Below are positions 20,457-30,999 of a DNA stretch of 64,000 nt, one piece after another. Position numbers and translations under genes: made by a program. A model generated the notes under the pieces. The model searched no databases. It was not told the DNA's origin and was given only the letters and a program-made list of their open reading frames with translations. Numbering within the stretch: position 1 is the first letter of the stretch; every line of letters starts with the position of its first letter. This stretch comes from Aselliscus stoliczkanus (Eukaryota; Chordata; Mammalia; Chiroptera; Hipposideridae), in NCBI GenBank assembly GCA_033961575.1, contig CM066736.1:8837501-8901500 (forward strand), given 5' to 3'.

Positions 20457-21150
20457 CTGCATTCATTCACTCACTCATCCATCTATTCATGCAACACAAA
20501 GAGTATTTATTGAGCAGCTACTATGAGCCAATGCCAGGGACTGTCCTAGGCACTGGCAGCACAGCAGTGAGTGGGACAGATAAAGAATTCCGGCCCTGGT
20601 GGACGTGACATTCTTTGGGAGGCAGCAGATGGCAAATAAATATGTCGACACACAGTAGAATGTCAGCTAGGGTGACGTGTGGAGGAGACGTCAAACAGAA
20701 AAAGGGCTAGATGAGATTGAGAAGGGTTGCTGTTTTAAACCTAGTGATGAAAGAAATGTCCCTACAGAGGGTCATTTGAGAAACAACTGGAAAGGACTGA
20801 AGGGGTGAGCCGTGTGCAAGTCTGGAGATGGGATGTCCCAGGTAGGGGCCAGGTGGGATGAACGGCCTTGAGTGGGGTTAGTGGGGAGTGTGGGAACCCA
20901 GGGCACAGTGGGGAGGGTGGGAGGTCAGAGAGGTTGCAGAGCGCGACCTGGTAGGGATTTTGGCTTTGAGACAAAGTGACATCGGACCTGTGGATGGTGT
21001 GATAGGGCCTGATTTATATCCTGGCTGCTGTGTGGGAAACGGACCCAGGAAGGGATAGAGGGACCACTTAGGAGGCTGTGTGTCTTCCAGGCCAGAACAA
21101 TGGGACTGGGACTGGGATGGTGGCAGGGCCATGGGAGAAGGGGTCAGATT
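20457..21150 (-). mobile_element. L2 LINE 3' region, antisense, about 690 bp
   Basis: 'gagtatttattgagcagcta', 'gcacagcagtgagtgggac', 'gtcatttgagaaacaactgg' and 'tggctgctgtgtgggaaacg' run in order. The degenerate 'aggaccacttaggaggctgt' closes it. Confidence 0.75.
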
Positions 21151-21574
21151 CAAAGGAGAGAAGTAACTGAATTGGGGACCCCCACCCCAGCCAGCTGTCC
21201 TTCCTTTTGTTCATAGAGGGGAAAGCAGGAGTTAGTGATGGGTCCATCTTCCAGATTCCTGGATGGGTGAGGAAAGGCCTCCCAGCTCCTCAGAAAAGAT
21301 GTCTTGCCAGGAGTGCCCTCAGCCCCTGGGAGGCAGGCCCTGGGAGGCCAGGTCAGGGTTAGAGGCAGAGCTGGTGAGTTCAGTGTTTGGGCAACGGTAT
21401 CAACTAGACCAAGGCCAAGGAGGCCAGTCTCCTGCGTGCAGGTGTGCGTGGCTCTGGATGGTAGCCCGGTAGGGTCAGAAATCATATTTAATGTTAGTCA
21501 GCCATGTCACGATGCATGGTCTCTGCTAGGAGTGTCTGCAGGAACCCAGGGGTGTAGGTGGTTCATGACATAGG
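21151..21574. other. Unassigned sequence
   Basis: Nothing recognised. Confidence 0.4.
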
Positions 21575-21711
21575 GGCTGAGCCCAGCTCTGCCACTCACT
21601 AGCTGTGTGATCTTGGGGAAGGGACTGTACCTCTCTGACCGTTAGCATTTTCATTTCTAAGTTAGGGACCCAAATGGTGCTCATCTCAAAGGTTATTCAA
21701 ATGACAGATTG
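21575..21711 (+). mobile_element. MIR, left part
   Basis: 'gctctgccactcactagctg' and 'tgtgatcttggggaaggga'. It is interrupted by a SINE at 21712. Confidence 0.85.
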
Positions 21712-21835
21712 GGGGCTGGCCGAGTGGCGCAGTGGTTAAGCGCCGACTTGGGAAGCCAGCGGCCCCAGTTCATGTCCCACATACAAGGGGCCAGTAACAC
21801 TGCCCTCAAAAAAAAAAAAAAAAAAAAAAGCTCTA
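21712..21835 (+). mobile_element. Short tRNA-derived SINE
   Basis: The head is 'ggggctggccgagtggcgca', followed by 'gtggttaagcgccgacttgg', the B-box-like 'ccagttcatgtcccac', 'cactgccctc' and about 22 A residues. Perfect 13-bp target duplications 'aaatgacagattg' lie at 21699-21711 and 21836-21848. A 6-bp 'gctcta' spacer separates the A-tail from the right duplication. Confidence 0.92.
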
Positions 21836-21910
21836 AAATGACAGATTGAAATGAGATATCATTAAAGTACCTAGCACAGTGCCTGGCACACAGCAGGTTT
21901 CAATAGACAT
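21836..21910 (+). mobile_element. MIR, right part
   Basis: 'gtacctagcacagtgcctgg' followed by 'cacacagcaggtttcaatag' completes the MIR split by the SINE. Confidence 0.85.
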
Positions 21911-21959
21911 CGGCTAACCCACCGACCCTTGGTGGATTGCGGAAACAGCCACAATATTT

Positions 21960-22445
21960 AGCAGTTTTGCCCATCAAGAGGTGGAGTTTATTCCCCATGG
22001 CCCTACTTGAATCTGACCTGACCTTGTGGTTGGCTTTGTCTTATAGAGTCCAGTGGCAGTAATGTGCCCGTTCAAAGCCTGCTAAGTCCTCAGTGGCCTT
22101 GTAGTGTCTGCTGTTGGAACACTGATGTCTCCAGGTGAAGAAGCCTAAGCTAGCCTGTTGGAGGATGAGAGGCCCAGGGCCCTGTTGCCTATAGCCCTGC
22201 CCACAGCCAGCCTGGATCACCAGTCACCATCCAGCCCCCCAGCTGCCTGCAGACACATGAGCAAGCCCCACCAAGATCGGCCCAGGCTGTCCCAACCACA
22301 AGACTCACCCAGCCAGCTGACAGAGTCATGAACAAAATCAGCGGGTGTTGCGTTGAGCCACATATTTTGGGGGTGATCTGTTGTGCAGTAAAAGGTAACT
22401 GGCCCCAACCCTCCTGGGTTATGCATTTTCCTATTGTCTAGGCTT
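21960..22445 (+). mobile_element. LTR-like relic (family shared with 37340-37690)
   Basis: 'aagctagcctgttggaggat', then repeated 'agccagctgaca'-type motifs and 'gttgagccacatattttggg' are shared with the copy at 37.4-37.7 kb. It looks like a MaLR/ERVL LTR end. The name is uncertain. Confidence 0.5.
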
Positions 22446-22930
22446 AGCATATGTGGTAGGTTGAAAAACTGCCCCCCAAAATGTCCACATTCTAATCCCC
22501 CCAACCTGTGAATATGTGGCCTGACATGGCAAAAGGGACTTTGCAGATGTCACTCCATTAGGGATCCTGAGATGAGGGACTGTCCTGTCTTATACTGGTG
22601 GTGGGCCCAACATAATCACCAGGACCCTTAGAAGAGGGAGGAAGGAGGGTCAGAATTATAGGGTTGGAGATGTGATAACGGGAGTAGAGTAGCAATGAGA
22701 AGGTACTGCACAGCTGGCCTTGAGGATGGAGGAGGGGCCCACGAGCCCAGGAACGAGGGCAGCCCCTAGAAGTTGCAAAAGGCGAGGAAGTAGATTGTCC
22801 CCTAGAGCCTCCAGAAGGAGCAGCCCTGCTGGCACCTTGATTTTAGGGCTTCTGACCTCCAGAACTGTAAGAGAATAAACGTGTGTGTTATTTTAAGCCA
22901 TCAACTTGTGGTAATTGTCACAGCAGCCAG
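22446..22930 (+). mobile_element. MaLR LTR (MLT1-like)
   Basis: 'gttgaaaaactgccccccaa', 'gactttgcagatgtcactcc', 'ttctgacctccagaactgta' and 'ttttaagccatcaacttgtg' are in sense order. Confidence 0.75.
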
Positions 22931-23024
22931 GTCCCTGTTGGCTGTATTTTCCACCCTCTGGTTACAAGCAAGCTAGAATTTCGTTCTCCTTGTGACAGAT
23001 GACCATGACTGTTGACAAGTCATA

Positions 23025-23270
23025 ATAGTACTCTTAATAATAATGGCTAATATTTCTTGAGCCCTTATCAGGTGTCAAGCACATCGGGCTAATGGCTTCA
23101 TATGGATCATTTCAGTTAATCTTCACAAAAGTCCTAGGAAGAAGTTCTATTATTATTAGTCCCATTTCACGGATGGGAAAACCGAGGCTCAGAAAAGTTA
23201 TAAAATGTACCCAAGGCCACACTACTAGGAAGTGGCAGGGCTGGTGTTCACATCCAGGTCTGTATGACCC
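23025..23270 (-). mobile_element. MIR, full length
   Basis: 'taataatggctaatatttct', 'cccatttcacggatgggaaa', 'accgaggctcagaaaagtta' and 'ggcagggctggtgttcacat' cover the whole antisense element. Confidence 0.85.
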
Positions 23271-23890
23271 CCAAGAATCAAAGACACTTAAACTTCCCTG
23301 GACTCAGCTCGTGAGGGAAGAACCCGTCCTCACCCCTCCCTTTTGCCTCTTCCCCCTCCAGGGGAGGGGCCTTCCATACATTTCCCTTGCCACCACTGGC
23401 CCTTACCCTCTTTTCTTTTTCCTCAAGCCGCCACAAAAGGCTCTTTCTCTCTTCATATGCCATTTCATGTGGCACAGACAGGCTGGCATTTCTGAAAGGA
23501 ACTTTATTTCTTTTTTGGCTTTCCCTCAGCTTTGTAGCAAAGAAAATAGAAATTGCAAAAATATGGACAAGTTCTCAGGCTGCAGATTTCTGATCCCGAG
23601 AATTCCCTCCAACCAGGATGGGTTGGCACTGCTGACTGGCACCATGCCTGGCTTCCCTTCCTCCCAGCTCCAGGCCTCCACCTGCTGGGCAGCATCTTGT
23701 GTCCCATCCTTGGCAGAGGTTTACCTAAAATTAACAGTGTATGATGATCTTGCTTATAGAGACATCTTATGTTTTTCCTTTACCCTTTATGTTACAAGCA
23801 CCCCAGTTTTCTTAGGGGAACCACAGCTCACTCCCTCTCAGGCCAGGTGGCCTTCATGGGGCTGACCCTACCCCCAGGTCCTGGGATAGG
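23271..23890. other. Unassigned sequence
   Basis: A 257-codon frame (23092-23865) begins inside the MIR and has no recognisable domain, so I do not call it coding. Confidence 0.45.
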
Positions 23891-23894
23891 TAAG

Positions 23895-24300
23895 TGACCC
23901 CAGGCAGGCCAGTGAGAGTACCACATCCTGTTTCCCTATGGTGATTGGTTCAGGCACAGGCACGTGACCCAAGATGAGCCAATCAGAGCCAAGGAACAAG
24001 GATATCTGATGTTTGCTGGTGCTACTGAGTATAAGTCACTCTCATTTTTGCTGTGGTTGATCAGCCTGGAGCAGCCAGGGCCCATCTTTGCCAATGTACG
24101 AGGAGGGGCTGCTGAGAATGGAGACAACACAGAGGAAAGCACAACTTTCAAAATGAAAAAGAGACCAAGTGTTGGGGACATTGTTTGAGGACGTGGATCC
24201 AGCTGTGTCTGAAGTCCTAGATATAAACTATAAACTTTTCAGTCAATAAGAAAATAAAGTCTTTCCGCTTAAGCCACTTTGACGTGTGTTTCTATCACAC
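23895..24300 (+). mobile_element. LTR-like relic (same family as 4860-5345)
   Basis: 'tgattggttcaggcacaggc', 'tgagccaatcagagccaagg', 'acacagaggaaagcacaact', 'gtggatccagctgtgtctga' and 'tcttaagccactttgacg'-like sequence suggest an old ERVL/MaLR LTR. Confidence 0.5.
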
Positions 24301-24487
24301 CTTGCTCGCACAATGCAACAGCTAACATTTATTGAATGCTGTCTTAGTTTGGGTTCCCCTGAAACCCAAGCTTGAGACAAGAGCATGGGTGTGGATCATT
24401 TATTTGGCAGGCGATCCCCAGAAGCAGGAGTGAGGGGCAAAGGCCGGTGCTTTAGAGAAAGAGGAAAGTCGGTATCAAGGTGTATTA
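24301..24487. other. Unassigned, possible repeat relic
   Basis: 'gtcttagtttgggttcccct' looks like the edge of an old interspersed repeat that I cannot name. Confidence 0.35.
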
Positions 24488-24860
24488 GGCCGGCTGACTA
24501 GCTCAGTTGGCTAAGAGAGAGAGCTCTGAGCAACAGGGTCGCTGGTTTGATTCCCACATGGGCCAGTGAGCTGCTGCTGAGCTGCCGCTGAGCTGCCAAC
24601 AGGTGGCAGGATGGCTCAGCTGGTGACAGCACGTGCTCCTAACAACAAGGTTTCCGGTTCAACTACCGCATGGGATGGTGGCTACGCTCCCCGCAACTAA
24701 GATTGAACACGACACCTTGAGCTGAGCTGCTGACAGGTGGCTGGATGGCGACTGGACTTGGAGCTGAGCTGGCTGCACCCTACACAACTAAGATTGAAGG
24801 ACAACAACTTCACTGTTCCCCTCCTCCAATTCCCCAACAAAAAATCTTTAAAATAAAATA
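24488..24860 (+). mobile_element. Dimeric tRNA-derived SINE (Rhin-like)
   Basis: The first tRNA-like unit ('ctagctcagttggctaagag', then 'ctggtttgattcccacatgg') is followed by a second ('ggctcagctggtgacagcac', 'ttccggttcaac'). The tail has 'actaagattgaaggacaaca', 'ttcccctcctccaattcccc' and 'aaaaaatctttaaaataaa'. This copy best shows the tail that points to a rhinolophoid bat. No clear target duplication is visible. Confidence 0.88.
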
Positions 24861-24861
24861 G

Positions 24862-25215
24862 ATTATCCTGGATTACCCAGGTGGGCCCAATGTAACCACG
24901 AGTCCTTATAAGTGGACGAGACAGGCAAAGGAGGAACAGCCTGCTGCAGTGGGAGAAAGACTTGGCCCGATGTTGCTGACTTTGAAGATGGAGAAAGGGG
25001 CCGCCAGCCAAGGAATGTGGGCAGCTTCTAGAAGCTGGAAAAGGCAAGGAAGGGATTCTCTCCTACAGCCCCCAAGAGGAATGCAGACCTTGGTTTTGGC
25101 CCAGTGAGACCTATGTTGAACTTCTGACCTCCAGAACTGTAAGATTATAAGTGTATGTTATTTCAAGCCATTCACTTCCTGGTCATTTGATACAGCAGCC
25201 ATAAGGACGTAATAG
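24862..25215 (+). mobile_element. MaLR LTR (MLT1-like), 3' part
   Basis: 'gtgggcccaatgtaaccacg', 'agccaaggaatgtgggcagc', 'cttctgacctccagaactgt' and 'tttcaagccattcacttcc' match the right two-thirds of the LTR at 22.4 kb. The SINE at 24488 abuts it. Confidence 0.75.
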
Positions 25216-26189
25216 TGGCCACCACCCAAAATGTCCAGACTGCACTGTGTACAGGTGAGTGGGTCCGGATGGCACCAGACAGGGCCTGGGGCAGAAGGGG
25301 AAAAGACACACAAGCTCATGTGTGATGTAGGGTGCTGTCAACCTGAATCTCAGCTCGCTTGCGCAGAACTTGCACTTAATTAGAGGTGGGACAGGGATGG
25401 GACATGAGCACTCAGAGGCAGCTGTCACAAGCAGTCCCCACGTGTCAGGCACAGTGCTAAGCATGCCACATGCAATATCTTGTTTATGCCTCCATTCAAG
25501 TCAAAGGGGCTTCTCTCTTTTCTTATGCAAGTCCCGAGGGCCCCCAAGGGCCTCTCTCCTAATGGGGGTTCCAGTCTGGGGGACCCCTCTGGTGTGCAAG
25601 TCATTGACACAGCAATGCTGAATGACCCACTACCTCTTACAAGTGATCAAATGACTTCTCCCTGCCTCCTTGGCTCTTCCAGGAGTCACCCTTCAGGTGT
25701 CCCACATCTAGTCACAGTCTAACCTCCCAGGAATAAAAATAATATCCAGGAATAGTAATATGCAGAAACAAAAGAGGACCATCTTTTTCTCTGAACCTGG
25801 AAATCTCTCACCCAGGACAGCAGATGACTGAATGCATCCCTGCCAGTGGCAGACATCACTAATCAATTGCAGTATTCTTGCTCACTAAGTCCAGACATGC
25901 TCACATCTGTCTCAACACAGTGGTCCAGGAGGCACTACCAATGTAATTGGAGTTAGAAGCGTCAAGAGGTTCCACGGCCACAATTGGTTACTTCTCATGT
26001 ATGAATCTGCGATCCCCTTCAAGAACAAAGCTTCACACTCCTCTGAAAATTGAGATGGGAAAATGCTTTTGGGCAAACAACTTTGTCTTTAGGGAAATGT
26101 TGCCTAAGGGGTTCCAAATTCTCCCCTATTTCCTCATCACTCCAAGGCTTGCCTCTCCTGTTGGCTCTCCGTCTTACTAGTAACATTCA
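25216..26189. other. Unassigned sequence with a MIR-like patch
   Basis: 'cgtgtcaggcacagtgctaa' near 25440 is a MIR-type motif. I cannot assign the rest. Confidence 0.4.
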
Positions 26190-26350
26190 TAACAATAAGA
26201 ATTGCTTCCATGTATTGAGCACCTACTATGTGTCAGGCACTGTGGCAGAACATTTCTGAACCTTCCCATGATTACGGTATTAGCCCTGTTTTGTAGGTGA
26301 TGAAATAGAAGCTCAGAGACAGTTAGTGCCTCTTGCTTGCCTAGGGTCAC
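26190..26350 (-). mobile_element. MIR
   Basis: 'tattgagcacctactatgtg', 'tttgtaggtgatgaaataga' and 'agctcagagacagttagtgc'. Confidence 0.7.
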
Positions 26351-26514
26351 ACGTCACTGCCACACCTCATAAGAGAAGTGCCCCTTTAAATGAACAAAAC
26401 AAAATCACACTGCTTGGATTTAGCCATACAGTATGAGGATGGGGCTCATGTAGCTCAAAAGACCCAGAGCCAAAATGGGAGATGTAAGGAGTATGTGAGA
26501 AAAGGGGGCTCCTT

Positions 26515-26715
26515 GCTTTATGTATTCATCAAGAGTGTTCTGAGGACCTACTATGTGTCGGGTGCTGAGGCTCCTGCACTGATTGTGCCAAGGTAGTCTT
26601 TATCCTCATGGAATTCATAGTCTTTGGGTGGGGTGGGGAGGAGAGCCCAAACATATATACAAATAAACAAACGACAAGCTTATAGATTGGGACAGGTGCC
26701 CTGAAGGGCATGAGG
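26515..26715 (-). mobile_element. L2 LINE 3' end, antisense
   Basis: 'gaggacctactatgtgtcgg', 'atcctcatggaattcatagt' and 'atatacaaataaacaaacga'. Confidence 0.65.
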
Positions 26716-27449
26716 AAGGGGCCAAGACGTACTTGCAGCGTGGCCCCTTCACAAGCCTGTTTTCCTCTTTACAAATGTCTTTCATGCAACTCCTGGGACT
26801 CTCCCAAGCAGATCATTTTTGTCCCCAGTGCCCAAGGGCAGTTGGTCCATTTTCTCAAAGAGCCAGCCTGTGTTTGCCACGCCATCATCTTTCCCAATTC
26901 AGTCTCCCTAATTAGAAGTTGCATTTTAGCTCCTTGTTTCTGCCTTAATTAAACATGTATTGAGCACCTACTATGTTAGGAGGATGGCTGTGCAGGTCGC
27001 ACTGATGCTGCAGTTGCCTGGATGCTGTGTTATCTTGTGTGCTCAAAGCCATGGTAGCGAAGGGGTGGGGTCTACAAGCCGCGTGTTATTAGGTCCCTAG
27101 AGCTATAAGAATCCTGGAGGTTATGGGCAGGGTTTCAAAGTGCCAATGCCCACACGCACCAGGCAGGAACTGTGAAGAATGACTGGGTGTAAGACAAAAG
27201 GCAGGGGTCTGGACTATGGGAAATTGGGGACCTCATGGTCTTCCTAAAAGGGGGACCGCTACTCATCTCCAGCAGGTGGCTGCCATGCAAAAGATGCAAT
27301 ATATAATATATATTTTTTTGTAAAAGAACCCAGAAATCCAAATATATATGAAGTCTGGCAATTTTTAAATGTTGACAACAAACACAGCTAAAAAGTAAAA
27401 GTGGAAAGGGGCAGACAGAACTCATCGTCCACACACCCATCTGGCTAAG
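26716..27449. other. Mostly unassigned sequence
   Basis: A MIR/L2 start ('aaacatgtattgagcaccta') lies at about 26951 and breaks off. The core CCAGCAGGTGGC at 27269-27280 fits the CTCF pattern. Confidence 0.35.
27269..27280 (+). promoter_or_regulatory. CTCF-core-like motif
   Basis: CCAGCAGGTGGC matches CCASYAGRKGGC at all 12 positions. The flank beyond it does not extend the match well. Confidence 0.3.
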
Positions 27450-27520
27450 ACCTCTCGTTTTTATAGATGGGGAAACGGAGGCTCAGAGTGGTTTGTCTAA
27501 AATTTTACAGGAAGGGTCAG
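27450..27520 (-). mobile_element. MIR core relic
   Basis: 'tatagatggggaaacggagg' then 'ctcagagtggtttg'. Confidence 0.6.
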
Positions 27521-27839
27521 CTTGGCCCATTTTGCTTAGAACCAGAAGCAGGTTGTGCCTCTTCTCCAGGTCCCTAATTCTGGTCCAGATCTGTGCATTT
27601 CAGGCCCAGGGGATTTCCATGGAGGTGGGGTGCAGGTGGGGGTGAAGCAGTGTGTGGGGTGGAGGCAGAACTGTTCCTAAGAGCAGGCTCACTCCCAGCT
27701 CCCACGTTCCTGACGCATTTTTCAGAAGCTGGTGAGTGATTCCCAGTGTGCGGATCCAAGAGACCTTTCTCACTCATCTCGGTCTCTTCCTGTCTCTGTC
27801 TCTCAGTGTTTCTTTCCCTCTCTGTCTTTTGGCAGCAAA

Positions 27840-27985
27840 TGCTCTGGCTTTGATTTCTCTCTCTGTCTCTCTGTCTCTCTCTCTGTCTCTCTGTCTCTCT
27901 GTCTCTCTCTCTCTCTGTCTCTCTGTCTCTCTCTCTCTCTGTCTCTCTCTCTCTCTGTCTCTCTCTCTGTCTCTCTGTCTCTCTC

Positions 27986-28040
<55 letters not shown>

Positions 28041-28053
28041 GTCTCTCTCTCTG

Positions 28054-28109
<56 letters not shown>

Positions 28110-28200
28110 TCTGTCTCTCTCTCTGTCTCTCTGTCTCTCTCTCTGTCTCTCTGTCTCTCTCTCTCTCTCTGTCTCTCTCTCTCTCTCTCCCCCTATTTCT
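27840..28200. repeat. (CT)n with interspersed CTGT, long pyrimidine tract
   Basis: About 340 bp of 'ctctctgtct'-type units, followed by a looser pyrimidine-rich zone to about 28420. The 264- and 314-codon frames spanning it (Leu/Ser on plus, Arg/Glu on minus) are artefacts of the repeat. Confidence 0.97.
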
Positions 28201-28639
28201 TGCTCTGTGTCTCTCTTTGTTCCCCTTCCTGAAGTCTCTTTCTCTCTGTACCTTCTTTCTGTGTCTCAGCCTATTTCTTGGCCTATATTCTGTCTCATAA
28301 TCTCTGCTTCTCTCTCTCTCTGTCTCTCTCCCTGTTTCTCTCCTCACGTCTCTCTGCTCTTTTCTTTTCTCTCTCTGTCTCTCTCCATCTCTGCCACTCT
28401 CACTCCCCTCCGACACCCCGGTCCCCCCAGACCTCTCCTCTCCTGCCCTCCCAGTCCCTCTGGCCACCGTGGAAAGGTTACTGTAAACGGGAATGAAGCC
28501 GAGGGCAAAAGTAATCAACCCCCTGGCTGACCTCTGATCCCGCTCCCCACGCCCAGGCTGGCAGAGCCTGAGCCGGTGGCTGGCTGCGCCCCCTCCCCCG
28601 CCACCACCCCGGCCCCCCTCTCCCCACCCCCAGGTCCCC

Positions 28640-28815
28640 TTGCTGACAAAAGGCCTATCTTCTCTCTGCCTAAATGATTTAAATTCTAATCAAACATCAT
28701 TTATAGTACATCTCGGAACCGTCTCCTGGGAGCTGCTCCCACATGAGAAGTTGCCATGGCAACCGGGGGGTCTTGTTTCAGAAATGTCAGATTGTATTAT
28801 TGTCTTCACACTTCT
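28640..28815. promoter_or_regulatory. Candidate conserved non-coding element with RFX site
   Basis: This repeat-free block ('aaatgatttaaattctaatc', 'aaacatcatttatagtacat', then the X-box palindrome at 28750) lies between two CT tracts. It is AT-rich in a GC-rich neighbourhood. Confidence 0.5.
28750..28763. promoter_or_regulatory. Perfect RFX X-box palindrome
   Basis: GTTGCCATGGCAAC is a complete inverted repeat of the RFX half-site GTTGCC. RFX factors bind such sites as dimers. Occupancy is not known from sequence. Confidence 0.65.
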
Positions 28816-28827
28816 CTGATAACCTAG

Positions 28828-28829
28828 TG

Positions 28830-28871
<42 letters not shown>

Positions 28872-28922
28872 ACCACCATCCCCAAGATTTTATTCCTTCT
28901 CTCTCTCTCCCTCTCTCTCACT
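28828..28922. repeat. (CT)n pyrimidine tract
   Basis: Two CT runs separated by 'caccaccatccccaag'. Confidence 0.95.
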
Positions 28923-29333
28923 GCTTCCCTATCCTTCATCCCCCAACCCTCACCCCCAGGCTATCCTCAGGACCCCTGCCTTCCTTCCACCCCAGGAGAA
29001 ACTGGCCTAATCAATTTCATCCCAGCCTCTCCCCAGACTGGCTTCCCCCTCCCATTTTTCTGGCCTGGGGGTCCTGCCCGCTTTGGGAAAGGTGTCTCGC
29101 CCCACCCCTCATCTTCAGCAGACACGCTCCCCCCTCTAGGGGTTTGCTGGAGTGTTCTGGTGTCATTTTATTTTGCTAGATATGAAAATGAGACATAGAT
29201 TTTTCCTGGCGATGCGTGTGTGAAGTTCTAATCTGGCTTTTCAGAATTCTTTTTTTCTCTTGGGGGAGGAGGCAGCGGAGGGAACCAAGCTCCTAACAGG
29301 TTCCTAAATGGAGGATGGAACATGAGGCCAAAG
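28923..29333. other. Unassigned pyrimidine-rich sequence
   Basis: No family recognised. 'ctagatatgaaaatgagaca' at about 29177 is AT-rich and unique. Confidence 0.4.
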
Positions 29334-29446
29334 GTGTGCTGCAGTGTGTGCCTGCGTGCACAGGTGTGCCTGCGTGCGTGTATGCAACTGTGTTCACGTG
29401 CATGTTGCATGTGCTGCGTGTGTGTGCACGTGTGTGTTGCGTATGT
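29334..29446. repeat. Imperfect (GT/GC)n alternating purine-pyrimidine tract
   Basis: 'gtgtgtgcctgcgtgcacag', 'gtgcctgcgtgcgtgtatgc' and 'gcgtgtgtgtgcacgtgtgt' alternate purine and pyrimidine for over 100 bp, a composition prone to Z-DNA. Confidence 0.85.
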
Positions 29447-29639
29447 GACCTAGAAGATACCTGCCCCAGCCTGGCTTTTGGCACCTAACAGGCAGCACCA
29501 AGGGCCTAGGCACCTGCCTCTCTCATCACACAGTCCTTCCTGAGCATAAATGGGCACGTTTTGTCAAAATTTTCACATGTGGGTCAGGTTCTTCACCCTG
29601 TGGGCTGCCGAGACATATCAGCCCTGCAAATGGCCCACA

Positions 29640-29735
29640 GAGATTTTCTAAACCCAGCAATCCTCTCATTCCACAGATGGGGAAACTCAGGGCCCAGGAG
29701 GGGCAGTGGCATGCACAGGGACTGAGGTCACGGCA
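29640..29735 (-). mobile_element. MIR core
   Basis: 'cattccacagatggggaaac'. Confidence 0.6.
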
Positions 29736-29849
29736 GAGCCAGGGGTGACAATGGAGACCAAGTCTTCCCCTGCCAGGCCACTGGGAGACTGGCAAAGCAG
29801 AAAGCGGGAACTGGAGCATTTGTGGTCCTGCAGGGTTGGCAGTGATGCT

Positions 29850-30010
29850 CACTGGGTGCTGGCACTGCTGAGCCCTTTGTAAGAGTTATGTCATTTACTC
29901 CTGTAACGACTCCGAGGAGCTTCTATCATTATCCCCATTTTGCAGATGGGGAAACTGAGGCTCAGAGAGGCGATGTGAGACAGCTTGTGTTTGTAGAGCC
30001 AGTACATGCA
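29850..30010 (-). mobile_element. MIR
   Basis: 'ttatccccattttgcagatg' then 'gggaaactgaggctcagaga' is a near-consensus core. Confidence 0.8.
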
Positions 30011-30344
30011 GAGGGGAGCCTAGGACTCTGTGGCCCTGACGTGCACCTTTTCCATTCACCATGCTGCTTTCTGGGATGGGGGCAGAGAAAATGCCTCCTC
30101 CCTTGGGCACCGAACAGATGGGGACAGATCAACCTAGCATCGTGCCCGACCTTTAGAGGGTCATGGCATGGGGCAGAACACCACCAGGGCGAACACAGGG
30201 CATAGGCAGAGCTCAGCACAGGTGGAGGGAGACCTGAGTTCCTGGACGCAGCTGAGGGTGTCTGCCAACCCCAGGGCCAAGAGCAGCAGGTGGGGTAAAG
30301 GACCCAGGGTGAAGCCACCAAAAACTAGATTGAAAATGGCCCCA
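30011..30344. other. Unassigned sequence
   Basis: Nothing recognised. Confidence 0.4.
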
Positions 30345-30475
30345 AGAACCTTCCTCCCTCGTTTCCCAGTTGGGAAAACAGGCTCATGGAGGGGAGGGTC
30401 AGGAACATGCTTGAGGTCACACAGTTTGTAAAGGGCAGAGGTGGCCCTCAGCCTGGTCTCACTGACGGGCAATTT
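30345..30475 (-). mobile_element. MIR relic
   Basis: 'cccagttgggaaaacaggct' and 'cttgaggtcacacagtttgt'. Confidence 0.6.
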
Positions 30476-30484
30476 CTACTGTGT

Positions 30485-30690
30485 GGTTAGCAGCCAGGGG
30501 GCCTGGGTCAACCCCAGCTCTGCCCCTCAGTGGCTGTGTGACCTTGGGCTCAATACCTAACCTCCTGGAACCTTGGTTTCCCCTTCGGTAAAGTGGGGAT
30601 CAGAATGGTACCTGCTTTATAAGACGGAAGTGAGGATGACATGAGTTAAACCTTGGATAGCACTTAGCATGGTGCCTGGCCAGGGGGAAC
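30485..30690 (+). mobile_element. MIR, near full length
   Basis: 'ggttagcagccagggggcct', 'gtggctgtgtgaccttgggc', 'ccccttcggtaaagtgggga' and 'gcacttagcatggtgcctgg'. Confidence 0.85.
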
Positions 30691-30777
30691 CCTGGGTAAG
30701 ATTCTGTGTGACGATGATGCTGCAGCCACAAGCCCCCTGCTCAGATCCAGGCACCTTCCTTATCTGATGGTTCCTTT

Positions 30778-30990
30778 ATCTTTCTTTTTTTTTTCTTTTC
30801 TTTTCTTAATCTTATTGGGGAACAGCCAATCAATTTTATTGGTTACACACTGGTTTCATGCTACAATAGTATAGTTGACTCTTTTTTAAGGAGGGCGCAG
30901 CTCACAGAGGCGCATGTGGGGATCGAACTGGCAACCTTGGTGTTATCAACCTTGGTGTTATCACACTTAAACCAACTGAGCTAACCGGTC
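30778..30990 (-). mobile_element. tRNA-derived SINE, divergent monomeric type
   Basis: The minus strand begins 'gaccggttagctcagttggt' and has 'aaggttgccagttcgatccc', then 'gagctgcgccctcctt', and ends 'ttccccaataag' with an A-rich tail. A 15-bp unit 'aaccttggtgttatc' is tandemly duplicated in its tRNA-like part. Flanks 'atctgatggttccttt' and 'atctctggttccttt' look like decayed target duplications. Confidence 0.8.
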
Positions 30991-30999
30991 ATCTCTGGT

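Noticed and set aside
23092..23865. 257-codon plus-strand gene
   Set aside because: It starts inside an antisense MIR and continues through unique sequence without recognisable motifs.
24488..24860. Functional tRNA genes in the SINE heads
   Set aside because: The A- and B-box-like motifs are present, but the cloverleaf cannot be completed and the segments continue into SINE bodies.
27574..28530. Frames of 264 and 314 codons on opposite strands
   Set aside because: They are translations of the CT/GA tract (Leu-Ser and Arg-Glu repeats), with no independent sequence support.
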